A DNA stretch of 64,000 nt, taken from the NCBI RefSeq assembly GCF_001887355.1, contig NZ_MPIN01000002.1, positions 906,510 to 970,509 of the forward strand, written 5' to 3'. The position numbers were made by a program, and so were the translations under genes. Position 1 is the stretch's first letter. Each line of letters starts with the position of its first letter. The DNA is from Cystobacter ferrugineus (GTDB lineage: Bacteria > Myxococcota > Myxococcia > Myxococcales > Myxococcaceae). Shown one piece after another: positions 23,283 through 33,767 of this stretch. Below the pieces are notes generated by a model that was not told where the DNA came from, searched no databases, and was given only the letters and a program-made list of their open reading frames with translations.

Positions 23283-23768
23283 CTACTTGATGCGCTCGAG
23301 CGCCAGGTCGAACAACGTCGACTCCAGGCGCTGCTCTTCCTTCTCCGACAGGCCGAGGATGGAGAACGAGACGCGGTGGGTGCCCAGCTTGCGCTGTGCC
23401 GAGACCTGTCTGGCGCGGCCCACCACCGGCTCCTGATTGCCGGGCAGGCGCAGCGAGAACGCTGGCTCCTCGGTCTCGGGCGGGGGCTTGTGCATCATCA
23501 CCGAGAAGCCGCCCACCGACACATCCAGCGTCATGGCCCGCACGGCGCCCGCGGCGAACGTCAGGTCCACCTGCAGTCCCTGGGCGACGCGGAACATCCG
23601 GCGCGCCGAGCGGCTCGCGGGCACGTTCAGCCCCTGGGCCGCGGTGAGCGCCCGGGCGAAGTACTCGCGCGCGGCCTGGTAGTTGCGTTGCTCGCTCTCC
23701 GAGAGCTGGCCCTGGCGCGCCCGGTGGTGCAGGCGCCGGAATTGTTCCACCCATTGATTGGGGCTCAT
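23283..23768 (-). CDS. PilZ-domain protein (c-di-GMP binding)
   Basis: A 161-residue protein: helical N-terminus (1-50; QWVEQFRRLHHRARQGQLSE), then a PilZ domain with both ligand motifs, RRMFR near residue 57 (RxxxR) and DVSVGGF near residue 82 (DxSxxG), so cyclic di-GMP binding is likely. Stand-alone PilZ proteins act as adaptors in motility or polysaccharide export. The next gene upstream on the same strand encodes a paralogue of the same layout and length, an apparent tandem duplication. Confidence 0.9.
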   Translation of the reverse strand: MSPNQWVEQFRRLHHRARQGQLSESEQRNYQAAREYFARALTAAQGLNVPASRSARRMFRVAQGLQVDLTFAAGAVRAMTLDVSVGGFSVMMHKPPPETEEPAFSLRLPGNQEPVVGRARQVSAQRKLGTHRVSFSILGLSEKEEQRLESTLFDLALERIK

Positions 23769-23814
23769 TCCGGGGCTCCGAGGCTCGAGGGGAACAGGGT
23801 CCGCGAGCCTCGGC

Positions 23815-24306
23815 TCACGGAGGGGTGATACCCACGCGCTCGAGAGCGAAGTCGATGAGGAAGCCCTCGAGCAGCTCGCACTCGCGCTCGGTCAGGTCCA
23901 GGAAGGCGAACGAGGCGCGGTGCTTGTCGGCCCGCTGGAACTGGGACACCACGCGCACGGTGCCGGCCAGCGTCGTGCCGTCCGGCAGGTAGAGCAGGGC
24001 GCTCGGCCGCTCCTTCACGTCCACCGCGTGCGGCAGCATCACGGAGAAGCCACCCGCGGACAGGTCCAGGGTGTTCGTCCACACGTTGCCGTACGCCATC
24101 TGCAGCTCCACCGGCAACTGGTGGGCCACGCGGTAGTGCCGCCGGGCCTCGGCCCCGTCGAGCATCAGGCCTTGCGCGTTGAGCAACGCCCGCGCGAACT
24201 GTTCGCGCGCCGCCATGTACGCGGGCCGCTCCAACTCCGCGAGCTTTCCCTGCCGCGCCTTGGTGTGGAGTTCGCGGAACTCATCGATGAACTGGATCAC
24301 GCCCAT
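23815..24306 (-). CDS. PilZ-domain protein (c-di-GMP binding), paralogue
   Basis: A 163-residue protein with the same plan as its neighbour: helical N-terminus (IQFIDEFRELHTKARQGKL), RRHYR and DLSAGGF motifs of a complete PilZ ligand site, and a helical end (LLEGFLIDFALERV). The two proteins are about one-third identical by eye. Gap to the downstream PilZ gene is 46 bp. Likely co-transcribed and possibly binding different partners in response to cyclic di-GMP. Confidence 0.9.
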   Translation of the reverse strand: MGVIQFIDEFRELHTKARQGKLAELERPAYMAAREQFARALLNAQGLMLDGAEARRHYRVAHQLPVELQMAYGNVWTNTLDLSAGGFSVMLPHAVDVKERPSALLYLPDGTTLAGTVRVVSQFQRADKHRASFAFLDLTERECELLEGFLIDFALERVGITPP

Positions 24307-24356
24307 GGTGTCGCTCCTGTCTCCTCGTTCTTACTGGGATTTTCGCTCTGCCGCCA

Positions 24357-25760
24357 TCAGGGAGTGGGTGTAAGTCCCAGGTTACGCGCCACGTCGCGAA
24401 AGGCTTGCACCGCGGGAGTCGCCTGGCGCGCTTGTCCCGCGGTCCAATCGACCCGGAACAGGCCGAAGCGGGGCTCGTAGCCCTCGGCCCACTCGAAGTT
24501 GTCCATGAGGCTCCAGTGGAAGTATCCCAGCACCGGCACGCCCTCGGCTACTGCCCGCTCGACCGCGTACAGGTGGCTGCGCAGGAAATAGGGCCGGCGC
24601 TCCCCCGTGCGATCATCCATGCCGTTCTCCGTCACCACCAGCGGCACGCCCAGGTTCGCGTAGCGCTTGAGGAACAGGTAGAGGCCCTCGGGGTAGATCT
24701 CCCACCCCAGGTCGTTCGTCTCCCGGCCCTCGGGTACGTATTTGTGGGAGAAGGACGGGGAGAAGTCCTGCCGGATGTGATCTCGGGTGTAGTAGTTGAT
24801 GCCGAGGTAGTCGGCGGAGCCCTTGAGGCCGGGCACGTCGCGCTCGATGGTGATTTCACCGGGCACGAAGATGGAGATGTGGCCGGTGCGCAGGGCCTCG
24901 GTGACGCTCTGGTTGAAGAAGGAGTCGGTGAGGCCGGTGACCACGGTGTCGGTGGTGGAGCCGGTGGCCGGCTGGAAGACGCGCACGTGGTGGACGAGCC
25001 CGATGAGGCTGGCCTTGCCATCGCCGTCGGCGTCCGTGGTGTCGAACTTGCGCACCTCCTGCGCGGAGCGGGCGTGGGCCTCGAGGAGGCGGGCGAGCAC
25101 CTCGGCCGCGATGCCCGTGCTCTGCTTGCCCGGGGGCCACACGCCGTCCATGTAGCCGAAGACGGCGTAGACGTTGGGCTCGTTGATGGTGCCCCACCAG
25201 TCCACATGCTCGCCGAGTTCCTCGGCCACCTTGCCGGAGAAGCGCGCGAAGGCGTCCACGGTGGCGGGGTTCTCCCAGCCGCCCCAGGCGGACACCCAGC
25301 GCGGCAGGGTGAAGTGGTGGAGCGTCACGTTGGGCTCGATGCCGTTGGCGCGCAGGGCCTGGACCCACTGGCGGTAGCGCGCGAAGGCCTCCTCGTTCCA
25401 CTTGCCCTCTTCGGGCTCCAGGCGGCTCCACTCGACGCTGAAGCGGTAGGCGTTGGCGCCGAGCTGCTTCAAGAGCGCGATGTCCTCGTCGAAGCGGTTC
25501 CACGAGTCCGCGGCGATGCCGGACACGCTGCGGTCGTGGATGTGGGGTGAGCCGTCCGGGTAGCTGCTCGTCTCCCAGTCGGTCCAGTCGTTCTGGTTGT
25601 TGCCCTCCACCTGGTGGCTGGCGGTGGAGGCGCCCAGGAGGAAGCCGCGGGGCAGGCCCTGGCCGATGGGCGCGGCGTTGATGGTGGCGGGATCGAACGA
25701 GGGCCGCCCGGAGCAGCCCGCGAGGAGGGTGAGGCCCAGCAGCAGGGCACGGCGGCTCAT
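24357..25760 (-). CDS. GH1 beta-glucosidase, lipoprotein
   Basis: A 467-residue glycoside hydrolase family 1 enzyme carrying a lipobox (LLAGC, Cys16), unusual for GH1, which is mostly cytoplasmic. Substrate-binding and catalytic motifs are complete: GASTASHQVEG, acid/base Glu194 in TINEPN, nucleophile Glu378 in VTENG, and the aglycone-side WSLMDNFEW. Residues 240-250 insert DADGDGKA, a calcium-binding-like loop. Expected to release glucose (or a similar sugar) from beta-glucosides at the cell envelope. Its ATG overlaps the upstream gene's stop (ATGA at 25757-25760), so the two are translated together. Confidence 0.93.
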   Translation of the reverse strand: MSRRALLLGLTLLAGCSGRPSFDPATINAAPIGQGLPRGFLLGASTASHQVEGNNQNDWTDWETSSYPDGSPHIHDRSVSGIAADSWNRFDEDIALLKQLGANAYRFSVEWSRLEPEEGKWNEEAFARYRQWVQALRANGIEPNVTLHHFTLPRWVSAWGGWENPATVDAFARFSGKVAEELGEHVDWWGTINEPNVYAVFGYMDGVWPPGKQSTGIAAEVLARLLEAHARSAQEVRKFDTTDADGDGKASLIGLVHHVRVFQPATGSTTDTVVTGLTDSFFNQSVTEALRTGHISIFVPGEITIERDVPGLKGSADYLGINYYTRDHIRQDFSPSFSHKYVPEGRETNDLGWEIYPEGLYLFLKRYANLGVPLVVTENGMDDRTGERRPYFLRSHLYAVERAVAEGVPVLGYFHWSLMDNFEWAEGYEPRFGLFRVDWTAGQARQATPAVQAFRDVARNLGLTPTP

Positions 25761-26419
25761 GGCGACACTCCGGTGGAAGCAGGGGAGCGGGCCGAGAGGC
25801 CCACGGTGAGGAAGGCGGACTGGGAACCGGTGAGCTGGAAGAAGAATCCCTCGAGCCGCAGGGCCAGCGTGGAGGTGAGGGGGATGGCGGCCCAGGCGCG
25901 CGCGCCCACGGGGAGCACGTAGGCCAGGCCCACGCCCTTCCATGAAGCGCCCAGGTGCGCGGGCACGAGGCCGTGCAGATCCAACAGCCCGGCGTGCAGG
26001 TCCACCGGGCCCACGCGGCGCAGGGCCTGGATGGAGGGCAGCACCTGGAAGGCGGGCCGTGAGCCGTAGCCGAGGTTCACCACGGGGCCGCCGACGAGGC
26101 TCCACAGCTCGCCGGTGTAGCCCACGCGGGCGGTGAGGGTGAGGCTCGCGCCGGTGCGCCCGGACCGCAGGGGCACGAGTGACAGCAGCGCGCCGTCCAG
26201 GGTGAGCCCACCGAAGAGCACATGACCCGAGAGGGCCTGGGCGGTGACGGTGTCCGTCCACGCGCTCCCCGTGCCGACGAGGCCGGTGGAGAGCACACCC
26301 ACATCGGCGCGGAGCTGCGCGGGGGCGAGGGCGCGGGGCGCGGGGGCGGTGACGTCATCGCCCGCGGACGCGGAGAAGGGGGCGGCGAGCGCCAGGAGGA
26401 GGGCAAGCGGGGAGCGCAT
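25757..26419 (-). CDS. Secreted/outer-membrane beta-rich protein coupled to the GH1 gene
   Basis: A 220-residue protein with a Sec signal peptide (cleavage after ASA near residue 19). The body has alternating hydrophobic residues in strand-like runs (ASLTLTARVGY; LALRLEGFFFQLTG; SAFLTVGLSA), suggesting a small outer-membrane beta-barrel. I do not recognise a family. Four-base overlap with the glucosidase gene suggests the two products work together, e.g. substrate entry and hydrolysis; that is inference. Confidence 0.78.
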   Translation of the reverse strand: MRSPLALLLALAAPFSASAGDDVTAPAPRALAPAQLRADVGVLSTGLVGTGSAWTDTVTAQALSGHVLFGGLTLDGALLSLVPLRSGRTGASLTLTARVGYTGELWSLVGGPVVNLGYGSRPAFQVLPSIQALRRVGPVDLHAGLLDLHGLVPAHLGASWKGVGLAYVLPVGARAWAAIPLTSTLALRLEGFFFQLTGSQSAFLTVGLSARSPASTGVSP

Positions 26420-26448
26420 AGGGCTCCCCCCACTCTAGCCCGGAGTGC

Positions 26449-28137
26449 CTATCCCGCCGAGTAGACACTCGCACTGCGGGTACTTCCGCGATCGGCCAGG
26501 GGCAGGGTGAAGGTGAAGACGCTGCCCTTGCCCCACTCGCTCTGGGCCCAGATCCGGCCGCCATGGGCCTCGACGATGCCCTTGGCGATGTAGAGTCCCA
26601 GGCCCGTGCCCCGGCTCTCCGCTTCCTTCGCCTGCCAGTAGCGCTCGAAGACGTGCGGCAGCGCCTCGGGGCGGATGCCGGCGCCGGTGTCGCGCACCCA
26701 TAGCTGCACCTCGCCGCGCTGCACCCGCGCGCCCACCGTCAACTCGCCCCCCTCCGGGGTGAACTTCACCGCGTTGCCCAGGAGGTTGCCGAGCACCTGC
26801 AGCACCCGCGTGCGATCGCAGCGCACCCGCAGGTCATCCTCGGCGAGCTGGGCGGTGACTCTCAGGCCGCGCGCCTCCGCGAGCGGACGCACGCTCTCGA
26901 GCGCCTCGCTCGCCAGCGACGCCACGTCCTGCTCGGAGGGCTCCAGCGGCAGCCCACCCGCCTCGATGCGGCCCCAGTCCAGCAGGTCCGAGATGAGCCG
27001 CGCCATGCGCTCGCCCGCGGACTGGATGCGGCCGGCCTGCTTCTGCACCTGCTCGGCGCCCGGCTTGCCCTGGGAGCCACGCAGGAGCAGCGCCGAGGCG
27101 AGCTGCACCACGCCCAGCGGGTTCTTCAGGTCGTGCGACACCACCGCCAGCAAGTCCTCGCGCGCGCGCGTGGCCCGCCGCGACTCACCCACCAGGCGCG
27201 CGTTGTCGATGGCGAGGCTGGCGCGCACGCACAGGTCCTCCACCAGCGCCAGGTCGCTCGGGCCATAGCGGCGCCCCGAGGCGCCGGAGATGAACGTCAC
27301 CGCGCCCAGCGTGTGTCCGCGCGCCTTGAGCGGGACGATCATGTACGAGCGCGCCTGCAGGCGCTGGAGCATCTCCGGGTGCTCGGGCTCGCTGGCGGCG
27401 GCGCGCAAGAGCGAGTCCGTCACCGCCGACACCAGCTCCGGCTCGCCCGTGTGCAGCACCCGCAGCACGCCCACCTGCGCCGGCCGGCGCTCGAAGCGGG
27501 CGCTCATCGCCCGGGCCTGTTCGCTCTGGGTGGGGTCCAGGTGGGCCACGGCCGCGCGGGTGACCCAGGGGCCCTGCTCCACCGCGTCCACGATGCACCA
27601 GTCGGCCAGGTCCGGCACCGCCAGGTGGGCCAGCAGCGTGTACATGCCCTGCGGGTCCGGCGCGTGGGAGAAGAGCGTCGTCATCGCCTGGTAGAGGAAG
27701 GACTGGCGGCGCTCGGCGGCTTCCACCTCGGCGCGCGCGGCCTGCTCCAGGCCCAGGGCGCGCGCGTACACCGTCTCCGCCTCGGTGAGCGGACGCGCCA
27801 TCACCAGCAGCCGGGGTGGGGCGCCGTCCTCGTGAATGGCGGTGAGGCTGAAGCTGTGGGGCCGGGGGCCCCCGGAGGTGCTCGGCCAGATGGCCTGCAG
27901 GGCGGGGGCGCTGCCTTGCGCCAGGGCGGTGCCGCACGCGGCCTCCAGGCGGGCGCCTTCCTCCAGCAGGGGGGCCAGGCGGGCCCAGGGCTGCCCGATC
28001 AGCAGCTCGCGGGGCATGCCGAGCGCGAGGGCTCCCGTGTCACTGCATGCGAGTACCCGCCCCGTTTCGTCCAGGAGATAGGCCGGGTCCGGTTGGGCCC
28101 TGAACGCCAGTTCGAATCCGGAGGGGGGAGTGCTCAT
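26449..28137 (-). CDS. PAS-GAF sensor histidine kinase
   Basis: A 562-residue soluble kinase: PAS domain (residues 8-115; [17 protein letters not shown]), coiled coil, GAF domain (150-318; [16 protein letters not shown]), HisKA with His335 ([18 protein letters not shown]) and HATPase_c ([51 protein letters not shown]). No membrane segment, so it senses an internal signal. It is 137 bp downstream of cheB on the same strand; it may or may not belong to that transcript. No cognate regulator adjacent. Confidence 0.92.
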   Translation of the reverse strand: MSTPPSGFELAFRAQPDPAYLLDETGRVLACSDTGALALGMPRELLIGQPWARLAPLLEEGARLEAACGTALAQGSAPALQAIWPSTSGGPRPHSFSLTAIHEDGAPPRLLVMARPLTEAETVYARALGLEQAARAEVEAAERRQSFLYQAMTTLFSHAPDPQGMYTLLAHLAVPDLADWCIVDAVEQGPWVTRAAVAHLDPTQSEQARAMSARFERRPAQVGVLRVLHTGEPELVSAVTDSLLRAAASEPEHPEMLQRLQARSYMIVPLKARGHTLGAVTFISGASGRRYGPSDLALVEDLCVRASLAIDNARLVGESRRATRAREDLLAVVSHDLKNPLGVVQLASALLLRGSQGKPGAEQVQKQAGRIQSAGERMARLISDLLDWGRIEAGGLPLEPSEQDVASLASEALESVRPLAEARGLRVTAQLAEDDLRVRCDRTRVLQVLGNLLGNAVKFTPEGGELTVGARVQRGEVQLWVRDTGAGIRPEALPHVFERYWQAKEAESRGTGLGLYIAKGIVEAHGGRIWAQSEWGKGSVFTFTLPLADRGSTRSASVYSAG

Positions 28138-28274
28138 GGTGTCGCCACAACCAGCGATGGGGGGAGTCTCTTCATTTCACGCCCAATGAATGCCGTCCAG
28201 GTGAGAGGGGACCGGCGGGCAAGCGTGCGACGGTACGTAAGGACGAGGTGTGAAATCCGCAACTCCCCCCGGAG

Positions 28275-29330
28275 CTACTCGCCGTCCTTCATGCCCGCCA
28301 GCTCACGGAAGCGGCGGGCGAAGTGGTCCAGGGGGAGCACCTCGTCGGTGACGCCCGCGGACACGGCCACGCCTGGCATGCCGTACACCACGCTGGTGGC
28401 CTCGTCCTGGGCCATCACCCAGCCGCCCGTCTCGTGCACCTCGCGCAGACCATCCAGGCCGTCCTGGCCCATGCCGGTGAGGACGGCGGCGGCCATGCCC
28501 GCGCCATAGACGCGCGAGGCCGAGCGGAACAGCCACGTGCCCGAGGGCCGGAAGCCCCCCACGGGCGCGGCGTTGGAGACCTCCACGTGCTTGTCCGGCC
28601 GGATGCCCAGGTGGCGATCATCCGGCGCGATGTAGACGACGCCCGGGCGCAAGGGCTCGCCGTCGTCGGCCACCTTCACCTCGAGCTGGCACACGCTGTC
28701 GAGCCAGGTGGCCATGCCATGGCCGAAGCCCAGGGCGATGTGCTGCACCACGAGGATGGGCAGGGGGAAGCGCGGGGGCAGCTCGGAGAGGATGCGGTGC
28801 AGCGCCGCGGGGCCTCCGGTGGAGGCGGCGATGACGATGACCTCGGGCTTGCGCCGGCGCGCCGTGACGAGGGGCGCGCGGGGCGTGGGGGTGCCATCGC
28901 GGCTGGGCCAGTGGCGGATGACCTTCACCTCGGCCATGGCCTTCACCGTGTCGCGCAGCCGCCGCGCCTCGGCCTCGAAGTCCGGCGCCTGGGGCCCCAC
29001 GAGCTTCTGCAACACCGCGAGCGCGCCCGAGCGCAGCGCCGTCATGGACGTCTGGATGTCGCGCTCCACCAGGGTGCTCACCACCACCACGGGCGTGGGC
29101 ACCTCCGTCATGATGCGCTTGGTGGCCTCCAGTCCATCCATGTTCGGCATCTGGATGTCCATGGTGACCAGGTCCGGGCGCAGACGGCGCGTGAGCTCCA
29201 GCGCCTCCACGCCGTCCTTCGCCTCGCCCACCACGTCGAAGGTGGGGTCGGCGCGCAGGATTTCCACCAGCAGGCGCCGGGCGGTGGGCGAGTCCTCGGC
29301 GACGACGACACGGAGCTTGTCGGGCTTCAT
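28275..29330 (-). CDS. cheB: Chemotaxis protein methylesterase CheB
   Basis: A 351-residue CheB. The receiver (1-120) has Asp58 (VTMDIQMPNMDG); the C-terminal methylesterase has Ser170 (IAASTGGPAAL), His in VVQHIALGFGHGMATW and Asp in TGMGQDGLDG. It removes methyl groups that CheR adds to the receptor, and is activated by CheA phosphorylation. The ATG at 29330 overlaps the cheA stop (ATGA). Last gene of the six-gene chemosensory operon. Confidence 0.96.
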   Translation of the reverse strand: MKPDKLRVVVAEDSPTARRLLVEILRADPTFDVVGEAKDGVEALELTRRLRPDLVTMDIQMPNMDGLEATKRIMTEVPTPVVVVSTLVERDIQTSMTALRSGALAVLQKLVGPQAPDFEAEARRLRDTVKAMAEVKVIRHWPSRDGTPTPRAPLVTARRRKPEVIVIAASTGGPAALHRILSELPPRFPLPILVVQHIALGFGHGMATWLDSVCQLEVKVADDGEPLRPGVVYIAPDDRHLGIRPDKHVEVSNAAPVGGFRPSGTWLFRSASRVYGAGMAAAVLTGMGQDGLDGLREVHETGGWVMAQDEATSVVYGMPGVAVSAGVTDEVLPLDHFARRFRELAGMKDGE

Positions 29331-31495
29331 AGGAGCTGTCTCAGGGTCTCCAGCAGATGGGATTGATCGAACGCGCTCTTGACGAGATAGGCGCTGGCGC
29401 CCACCTGGAGCCCGCGGGTCTTGTCCTCGGGAGAAGAGCGCGCGGTGACGAGTACCACGGGCAGCCGGCCAAAGCGCGGTGAGTTGCGAACCGCCTCGGT
29501 GAGCGTGAATCCGTCCATGCGCGGCATCTCCACGTCGGAGACGAGCGCGTCGGCGCCCTCCGTCTGGAGCCGCTCCCATGCCTCCTGGCCGTCCGAGCAC
29601 ACGAGGACCTCGTAGCCGGCCGCCTCGAGGATGCTCTGCTCCAGGGCGCGCGTGGTCATGGAGTCGTCGGCGAGCAGCACGCGGCGGCGGGCGGTGGGGG
29701 CCGCGGCGGCGGGGAAGAGGCCCGCGGCGGTGCGGCCCTCGGCGGCGCGCACGAGGGAGGGGGCGTTGAGCAGGGGGGCGAGGCGTCCATCCGGCAGCAC
29801 GGCCATGCCGGACACGTGGCGCGCGCGGCGGATGCGGGGGCCGAGGCCGCGGATGAGCACCTCCTGCTCGGCCACCACCTCGTCCACGGCCAGCACGGCG
29901 TGCACCTCACCCGAGGACAGCAGGAGGGCGCTCAGGTGCGGATGCGGCGTGCCCGCGGGCAGGCCCAGCACCTGCGCGAGCGTGGACAGGGGGATGAGCG
30001 CCTCGGGTCCGGCCCACAACTGCCGGCCCTCCACGCGCCGCACGTCCCCGGGCGCCAGGCGCAAGAGGCGCTCCACGTTCTCGCCCGCCACCGCGAACGT
30101 CTGGCCGCTCACCAGCACCAGCAGCACCCGCAGGGTGCTCAGCGTGAGGGGCACGTCCAGCACGAAGCGCGTGCCCCGGCCGGGGACGAAGGACACGTCC
30201 ACGCTGCCGCGCAGCGCCTCCACCTGCGAGCGCACCACGTCCAGCCCCACCCCGCGCCCGGACACCGCCGTCACCGCCTCGGTCGTGGTCAGGCCGGGCA
30301 TGAAGATGAGCCGCGCGTCGCCCGCGTCGTCCAACACCGGCAGCCCGCGCGCGCGCGCCTTCTCCCGGATGGCCCCCAGGTCCAGTCCCCGCCCGTCGTC
30401 CTCCACCACCACCTGCACCCGCCCGCCGCGCAGCCGCGCCGTCAGCGACACCACGCCTTCCTCGGGCTTGCCCGCCTCGCGCCGCACGGACGGGGCCTCC
30501 ACGCCGTGCGCCACCGCGTTGCGCATCAGGTGCAGCAGGGGCTCGCGCAGCCCTTGCAGGAGCGAGCGATCCAACTCCAGCGCGCCGCCGTGTACCTCCA
30601 GCCGCACCTGCTTGCCCGCCGCGCGCGCCAGGTCCCTCGCGTTGCGCTCCATGCCCGCGCACCCCTCGGCGAAGGGCAGGGTGCGGGCGCGCCGCACCTC
30701 CTCGTCCAGTCCGCTCGTGGCCTGCAGGAGCGTGCGCCGGTCCGCCGCGAGCGCCCGGCCGAGCTGCGCCAGCCGCGTCTCCAACCGCCGCGCCACCAGG
30801 GCCTCCGCGCCGGTGAGCCGCTGGCGCAGGTGGGTCAGCTCCTCGCTCACCGTCTCCAGCGCTTCCACCCGGCCCTCGAGCCGCAGGCCCGCCACGCGCA
30901 GCTCGCCACTGCGCGCCAGGAGCGCGTCCAGCTTCTGCGCCGACACGCGCACCGGCAGCCCCTCCGTGGCCGGAGTGGAGGACTCCGGCGGCGCCGTCTC
31001 CGGAGCGGCGGGGGGCGTGGGGGAGGGGGTCGCCGGGCGCGCGGGCTCCGCCGGGGTGGGCCCGAGTGCCCGGGCGCGCAGGGACTCGGGGGACTGGGCC
31101 GCTTCCTCCAGCCGGGGCAGCAGCTCCTCGAGGGGGGTGCCCTTCAAGTCCTGCTTGGCGGCGAGCCTGCGCCCCGCGTCGTCCAGCGCGTCCGCGGTGG
31201 CGAAGCACAGCTCCATCAGCTCCGGGTGGGCCGGGCCCTGGTTGTCCACCGCGGCCAGCACTTCCTCCAGCCGGTGGCACGCCGTCTCGATGAGGCCCAC
31301 GCTCACCGCGCGCGAGGCGCCCTTCACGCTGTGCACCGTGCGCAACAGGGAGTTCATCAGCTCGCCGGCCCGCGCGGGGGTCGTGGCCTTCTCCAGCGCG
31401 AGCAGATCCCTGTTGAGCGCGGCCACGTGCCCCTCGAGCTCCTCGAGGAACGTGGCCATCAGGGCCTGGGCGAGGCGGTCGCGGTCCATCGTCAT
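29327..31495 (-). CDS. cheA: CheA histidine kinase with C-terminal receiver
   Basis: A 722-residue hybrid CheA: Hpt domain with His55 ([13 protein letters not shown]), Pro/Ala-rich linker (150-190), dimerisation helices, HATPase_c ([29 protein letters not shown]), CheW-like domain (about 440-580) and a C-terminal receiver ([27 protein letters not shown]). CheA-receiver fusions are common in chemosensory systems that control functions other than flagella. There is no separate CheY in the operon, so the fused receiver may act as phosphate sink or output. Start overlaps the receptor gene's stop by ATGA. Confidence 0.95.
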   Translation of the reverse strand: MTMDRDRLAQALMATFLEELEGHVAALNRDLLALEKATTPARAGELMNSLLRTVHSVKGASRAVSVGLIETACHRLEEVLAAVDNQGPAHPELMELCFATADALDDAGRRLAAKQDLKGTPLEELLPRLEEAAQSPESLRARALGPTPAEPARPATPSPTPPAAPETAPPESSTPATEGLPVRVSAQKLDALLARSGELRVAGLRLEGRVEALETVSEELTHLRQRLTGAEALVARRLETRLAQLGRALAADRRTLLQATSGLDEEVRRARTLPFAEGCAGMERNARDLARAAGKQVRLEVHGGALELDRSLLQGLREPLLHLMRNAVAHGVEAPSVRREAGKPEEGVVSLTARLRGGRVQVVVEDDGRGLDLGAIREKARARGLPVLDDAGDARLIFMPGLTTTEAVTAVSGRGVGLDVVRSQVEALRGSVDVSFVPGRGTRFVLDVPLTLSTLRVLLVLVSGQTFAVAGENVERLLRLAPGDVRRVEGRQLWAGPEALIPLSTLAQVLGLPAGTPHPHLSALLLSSGEVHAVLAVDEVVAEQEVLIRGLGPRIRRARHVSGMAVLPDGRLAPLLNAPSLVRAAEGRTAAGLFPAAAAPTARRRVLLADDSMTTRALEQSILEAAGYEVLVCSDGQEAWERLQTEGADALVSDVEMPRMDGFTLTEAVRNSPRFGRLPVVLVTARSSPEDKTRGLQVGASAYLVKSAFDQSHLLETLRQLL

Positions 31496-33141
31496 GCGGC
31501 GCGTCCGTACCCGCTCAGCAGGCCCTTGAGCTTCTGGCCCATTCCGTTGAGGTCCTGCATGGCGCGCTCGGTCTGCCGGGTGCTGGTGAGCGTCTGCTGG
31601 GTGGCCTGGCTCACGTCGCGCATGGCCTGGCGGATCTGCCCGATGCCGGTGGCCTGCTGGTTGGCGGAGGCGGAGATCTGCGCGGCGGTGAGCGAGGCCT
31701 GGCCGAGCAAATCCCCCAGTGTCTGGATGGTGCTGCCCGCTTGAGACACCACGCGCGTGGCGGTCACGACGCTCTTGGTGCCCTCCTCCGTGGTCATCAC
31801 CGCGCCCTGGGTGGCCTTCTGGATCTGCCCCAATATCTGCCGCACCTGGGCGGTGGCCTTCTTGGACTGGTCCGCGAGCGCCTTCACCTCGGCGGCCACC
31901 ACGGCGAAGCCCCGGCCGTGCTCTCCGGCGCGGCTGGCCTCGATGGAGGCATTGAGGGCGAGCATGTGCGTCTGCTCGGAGATGTCGTTGACGGTGGTGA
32001 TGATGTCGCCGATGGCCTGGGCCTGCTCGGCCAGGGCGAGGATGCGCGAGGCGATGGACTCCACCTGCTCGCGCACGGCGACCATGGACGTCACCGCCTC
32101 GTCCACCGCGCGCCGGCCATTGCGGCCCACCTCCTCGGCATGGCGCGCCGACTCGCTCACCGTGCGCGCGCGCCCCGCGGCCTCCTCGGACGTCTGGGCG
32201 ATCTCCTCGACGGTGCTCACCGTCTCGGCCACCGCGCTGCCCTGCTCCTGGGCGCCGGCCACCTGCTGCGTGGTGCTCACCAGGATTTCCGACGTGGTGC
32301 CCGCGAGCTGGTTGACGAACTCGGCCACCGTCCGCAGGGTGTGCTCGCGCTCCGCGGCCTGTTTGGCCAGCAGCGCCTCGGCCTGCTGGCGCCGCTCGGC
32401 CATGGTGTTGAAGGCGGTGGCCAGCTCCCCCGTCTCGTCGTCGTTCACCACGTCGATGCGGTGGGCGAAGTTGCCGCGGCCGATCTGATCCGCGCCCGCC
32501 ACCAGCTTGTCCATCGGGCCGGTGATGCTCCGGGTGATGAACCAACTGCCCAGGCTGACGATGAGGAAGCCGAGGAGCGTGCCCACCGCCAGCACCCAGA
32601 TGCTGCGCTGGGCGCTCTGCTTCGCCTGCCGCTCGTTGTCCACCCAGCGTTGATCCTCGATGCGCAACATCTCGTCGAGCAGCCGCCGGATGTTGTCCAT
32701 GTCCTCCTTGCCCTGGCCGGAGCGCACGACCTCGAGCCCCGCGTCGGTTTTGCCCTGCTGGCGCAGGCTGATCGTCCTGGCCAGCTCCGCGAGCTTGTTG
32801 TTCACCAGGGGCTCGAGCCGGGCGAGCCGGGTCTGCTGCATGGGCTCGTCGCGCAGGTAGTCGCGCAGTTCGGAGATGTTGGCGTCCAGGTTCTTGCGCG
32901 CCTGGTTGTAGGGCTCCAGGTAGCTGGTGTCTCCGGTGAGCAGGAAGCCGCGCTGGCCCGTCTCGGTGTCCACCAGGTTGGCGATGACCTCGCGCATGAG
33001 GCGGGCTTGTTCGCGGCTCTCGAGCAGCAGGGCCGTCGTCTGGGTGATCTGCTCCGCGCCCTGATAGGCCACCGAGGCCACGGCGAGCAGCGCCAGCAGC
33101 GACAGGCCGAAGCCGAGGGCGATCTTCTTCCCGATGCTCAT
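31492..33141 (-). CDS. Methyl-accepting chemotaxis protein with CHASE3 sensor
   Basis: A 549-residue receptor: membrane helix (8-28), CHASE3 domain (35-180; [18 protein letters not shown]), second helix (about 183-205), HAMP ([20 protein letters not shown]) and a cytoplasmic signalling domain with the conserved hairpin tip ([24 protein letters not shown]). It should sense an envelope signal and control CheA through the two CheW proteins. It is encoded inside the che operon, so it is probably the dedicated receptor. Overlaps on both sides (ATGA). Confidence 0.95.
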   Translation of the reverse strand: MSIGKKIALGFGLSLLALLAVASVAYQGAEQITQTTALLLESREQARLMREVIANLVDTETGQRGFLLTGDTSYLEPYNQARKNLDANISELRDYLRDEPMQQTRLARLEPLVNNKLAELARTISLRQQGKTDAGLEVVRSGQGKEDMDNIRRLLDEMLRIEDQRWVDNERQAKQSAQRSIWVLAVGTLLGFLIVSLGSWFITRSITGPMDKLVAGADQIGRGNFAHRIDVVNDDETGELATAFNTMAERRQQAEALLAKQAAEREHTLRTVAEFVNQLAGTTSEILVSTTQQVAGAQEQGSAVAETVSTVEEIAQTSEEAAGRARTVSESARHAEEVGRNGRRAVDEAVTSMVAVREQVESIASRILALAEQAQAIGDIITTVNDISEQTHMLALNASIEASRAGEHGRGFAVVAAEVKALADQSKKATAQVRQILGQIQKATQGAVMTTEEGTKSVVTATRVVSQAGSTIQTLGDLLGQASLTAAQISASANQQATGIGQIRQAMRDVSQATQQTLTSTRQTERAMQDLNGMGQKLKGLLSGYGRAA

Positions 33142-33767
33142 GTAACCCTTTCCTCGGAGAGGTCGAAGAAGAGGCGACCATCGCCCAAGAGCGCGTCCCC
33201 CTCCAGCACGATGAGCCCCTCGCGGGTGATGCCCGACACGAGCGTTCGCTCCTGTCCATTCAGCGCCGCGGGAGGTGGCAGGAGCGCGTCACGGGTGAGC
33301 GAGAACACCTCCTCCACGCGGTCGACGCGCAGGCCCAGCTCCGCGCGGCTCGGGCCCAACACCAGCACGGGGCCGTGTTGGGTGGGGGCGGGCCGGCCGA
33401 ACAGGGGCGCCAGCTCCACCACCGCGAGCACCTCGCCGTGCAGCAGGGTGACCCCGCGCAGTTGCGGGGGCGCGCCGGGCAGGAGCACGCGCTGCTCCGA
33501 GGTACGCAACACCTCGCGCACGAAGCGCGTCTCCAGCGCGTAGTCCTGCTCATCCACGTGGAAGAGGATGAGCTCGAGCTGGTGGCCCGGCGCGGCCGTG
33601 GGCGTGGCGGTGCGGGCGAGCTGCCGCGCGCGCTCGTCGAGCACCGCCAGCTCCTGCTCGGGATCGGGCTGGAGCGAGGCTTCGGCCGAGGCGGCGAGCC
33701 GCCCCAACGTCTGGTAGGCCGCGCTCCAGTCCAGCCCGCGCCGCTTCATGTACTCGTCGTCAGGCAT
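33138..33767 (-). CDS. cheW: CheW-like coupling protein (second of the operon)
   Basis: A 209-residue protein: residues 1-60 are a helical N-terminal extension, residues 62-205 a CheW domain ([58 protein letters not shown]). It links the receptor to CheA. The extension is not found in ordinary CheW and could give specificity. Its start shares one base with the cheR stop (TGATG), its end overlaps the receptor gene by ATGA. Confidence 0.92.
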   Translation of the reverse strand: MPDDEYMKRRGLDWSAAYQTLGRLAASAEASLQPDPEQELAVLDERARQLARTATPTAAPGHQLELILFHVDEQDYALETRFVREVLRTSEQRVLLPGAPPQLRGVTLLHGEVLAVVELAPLFGRPAPTQHGPVLVLGPSRAELGLRVDRVEEVFSLTRDALLPPPAALNGQERTLVSGITREGLIVLEGDALLGDGRLFFDLSEERVT

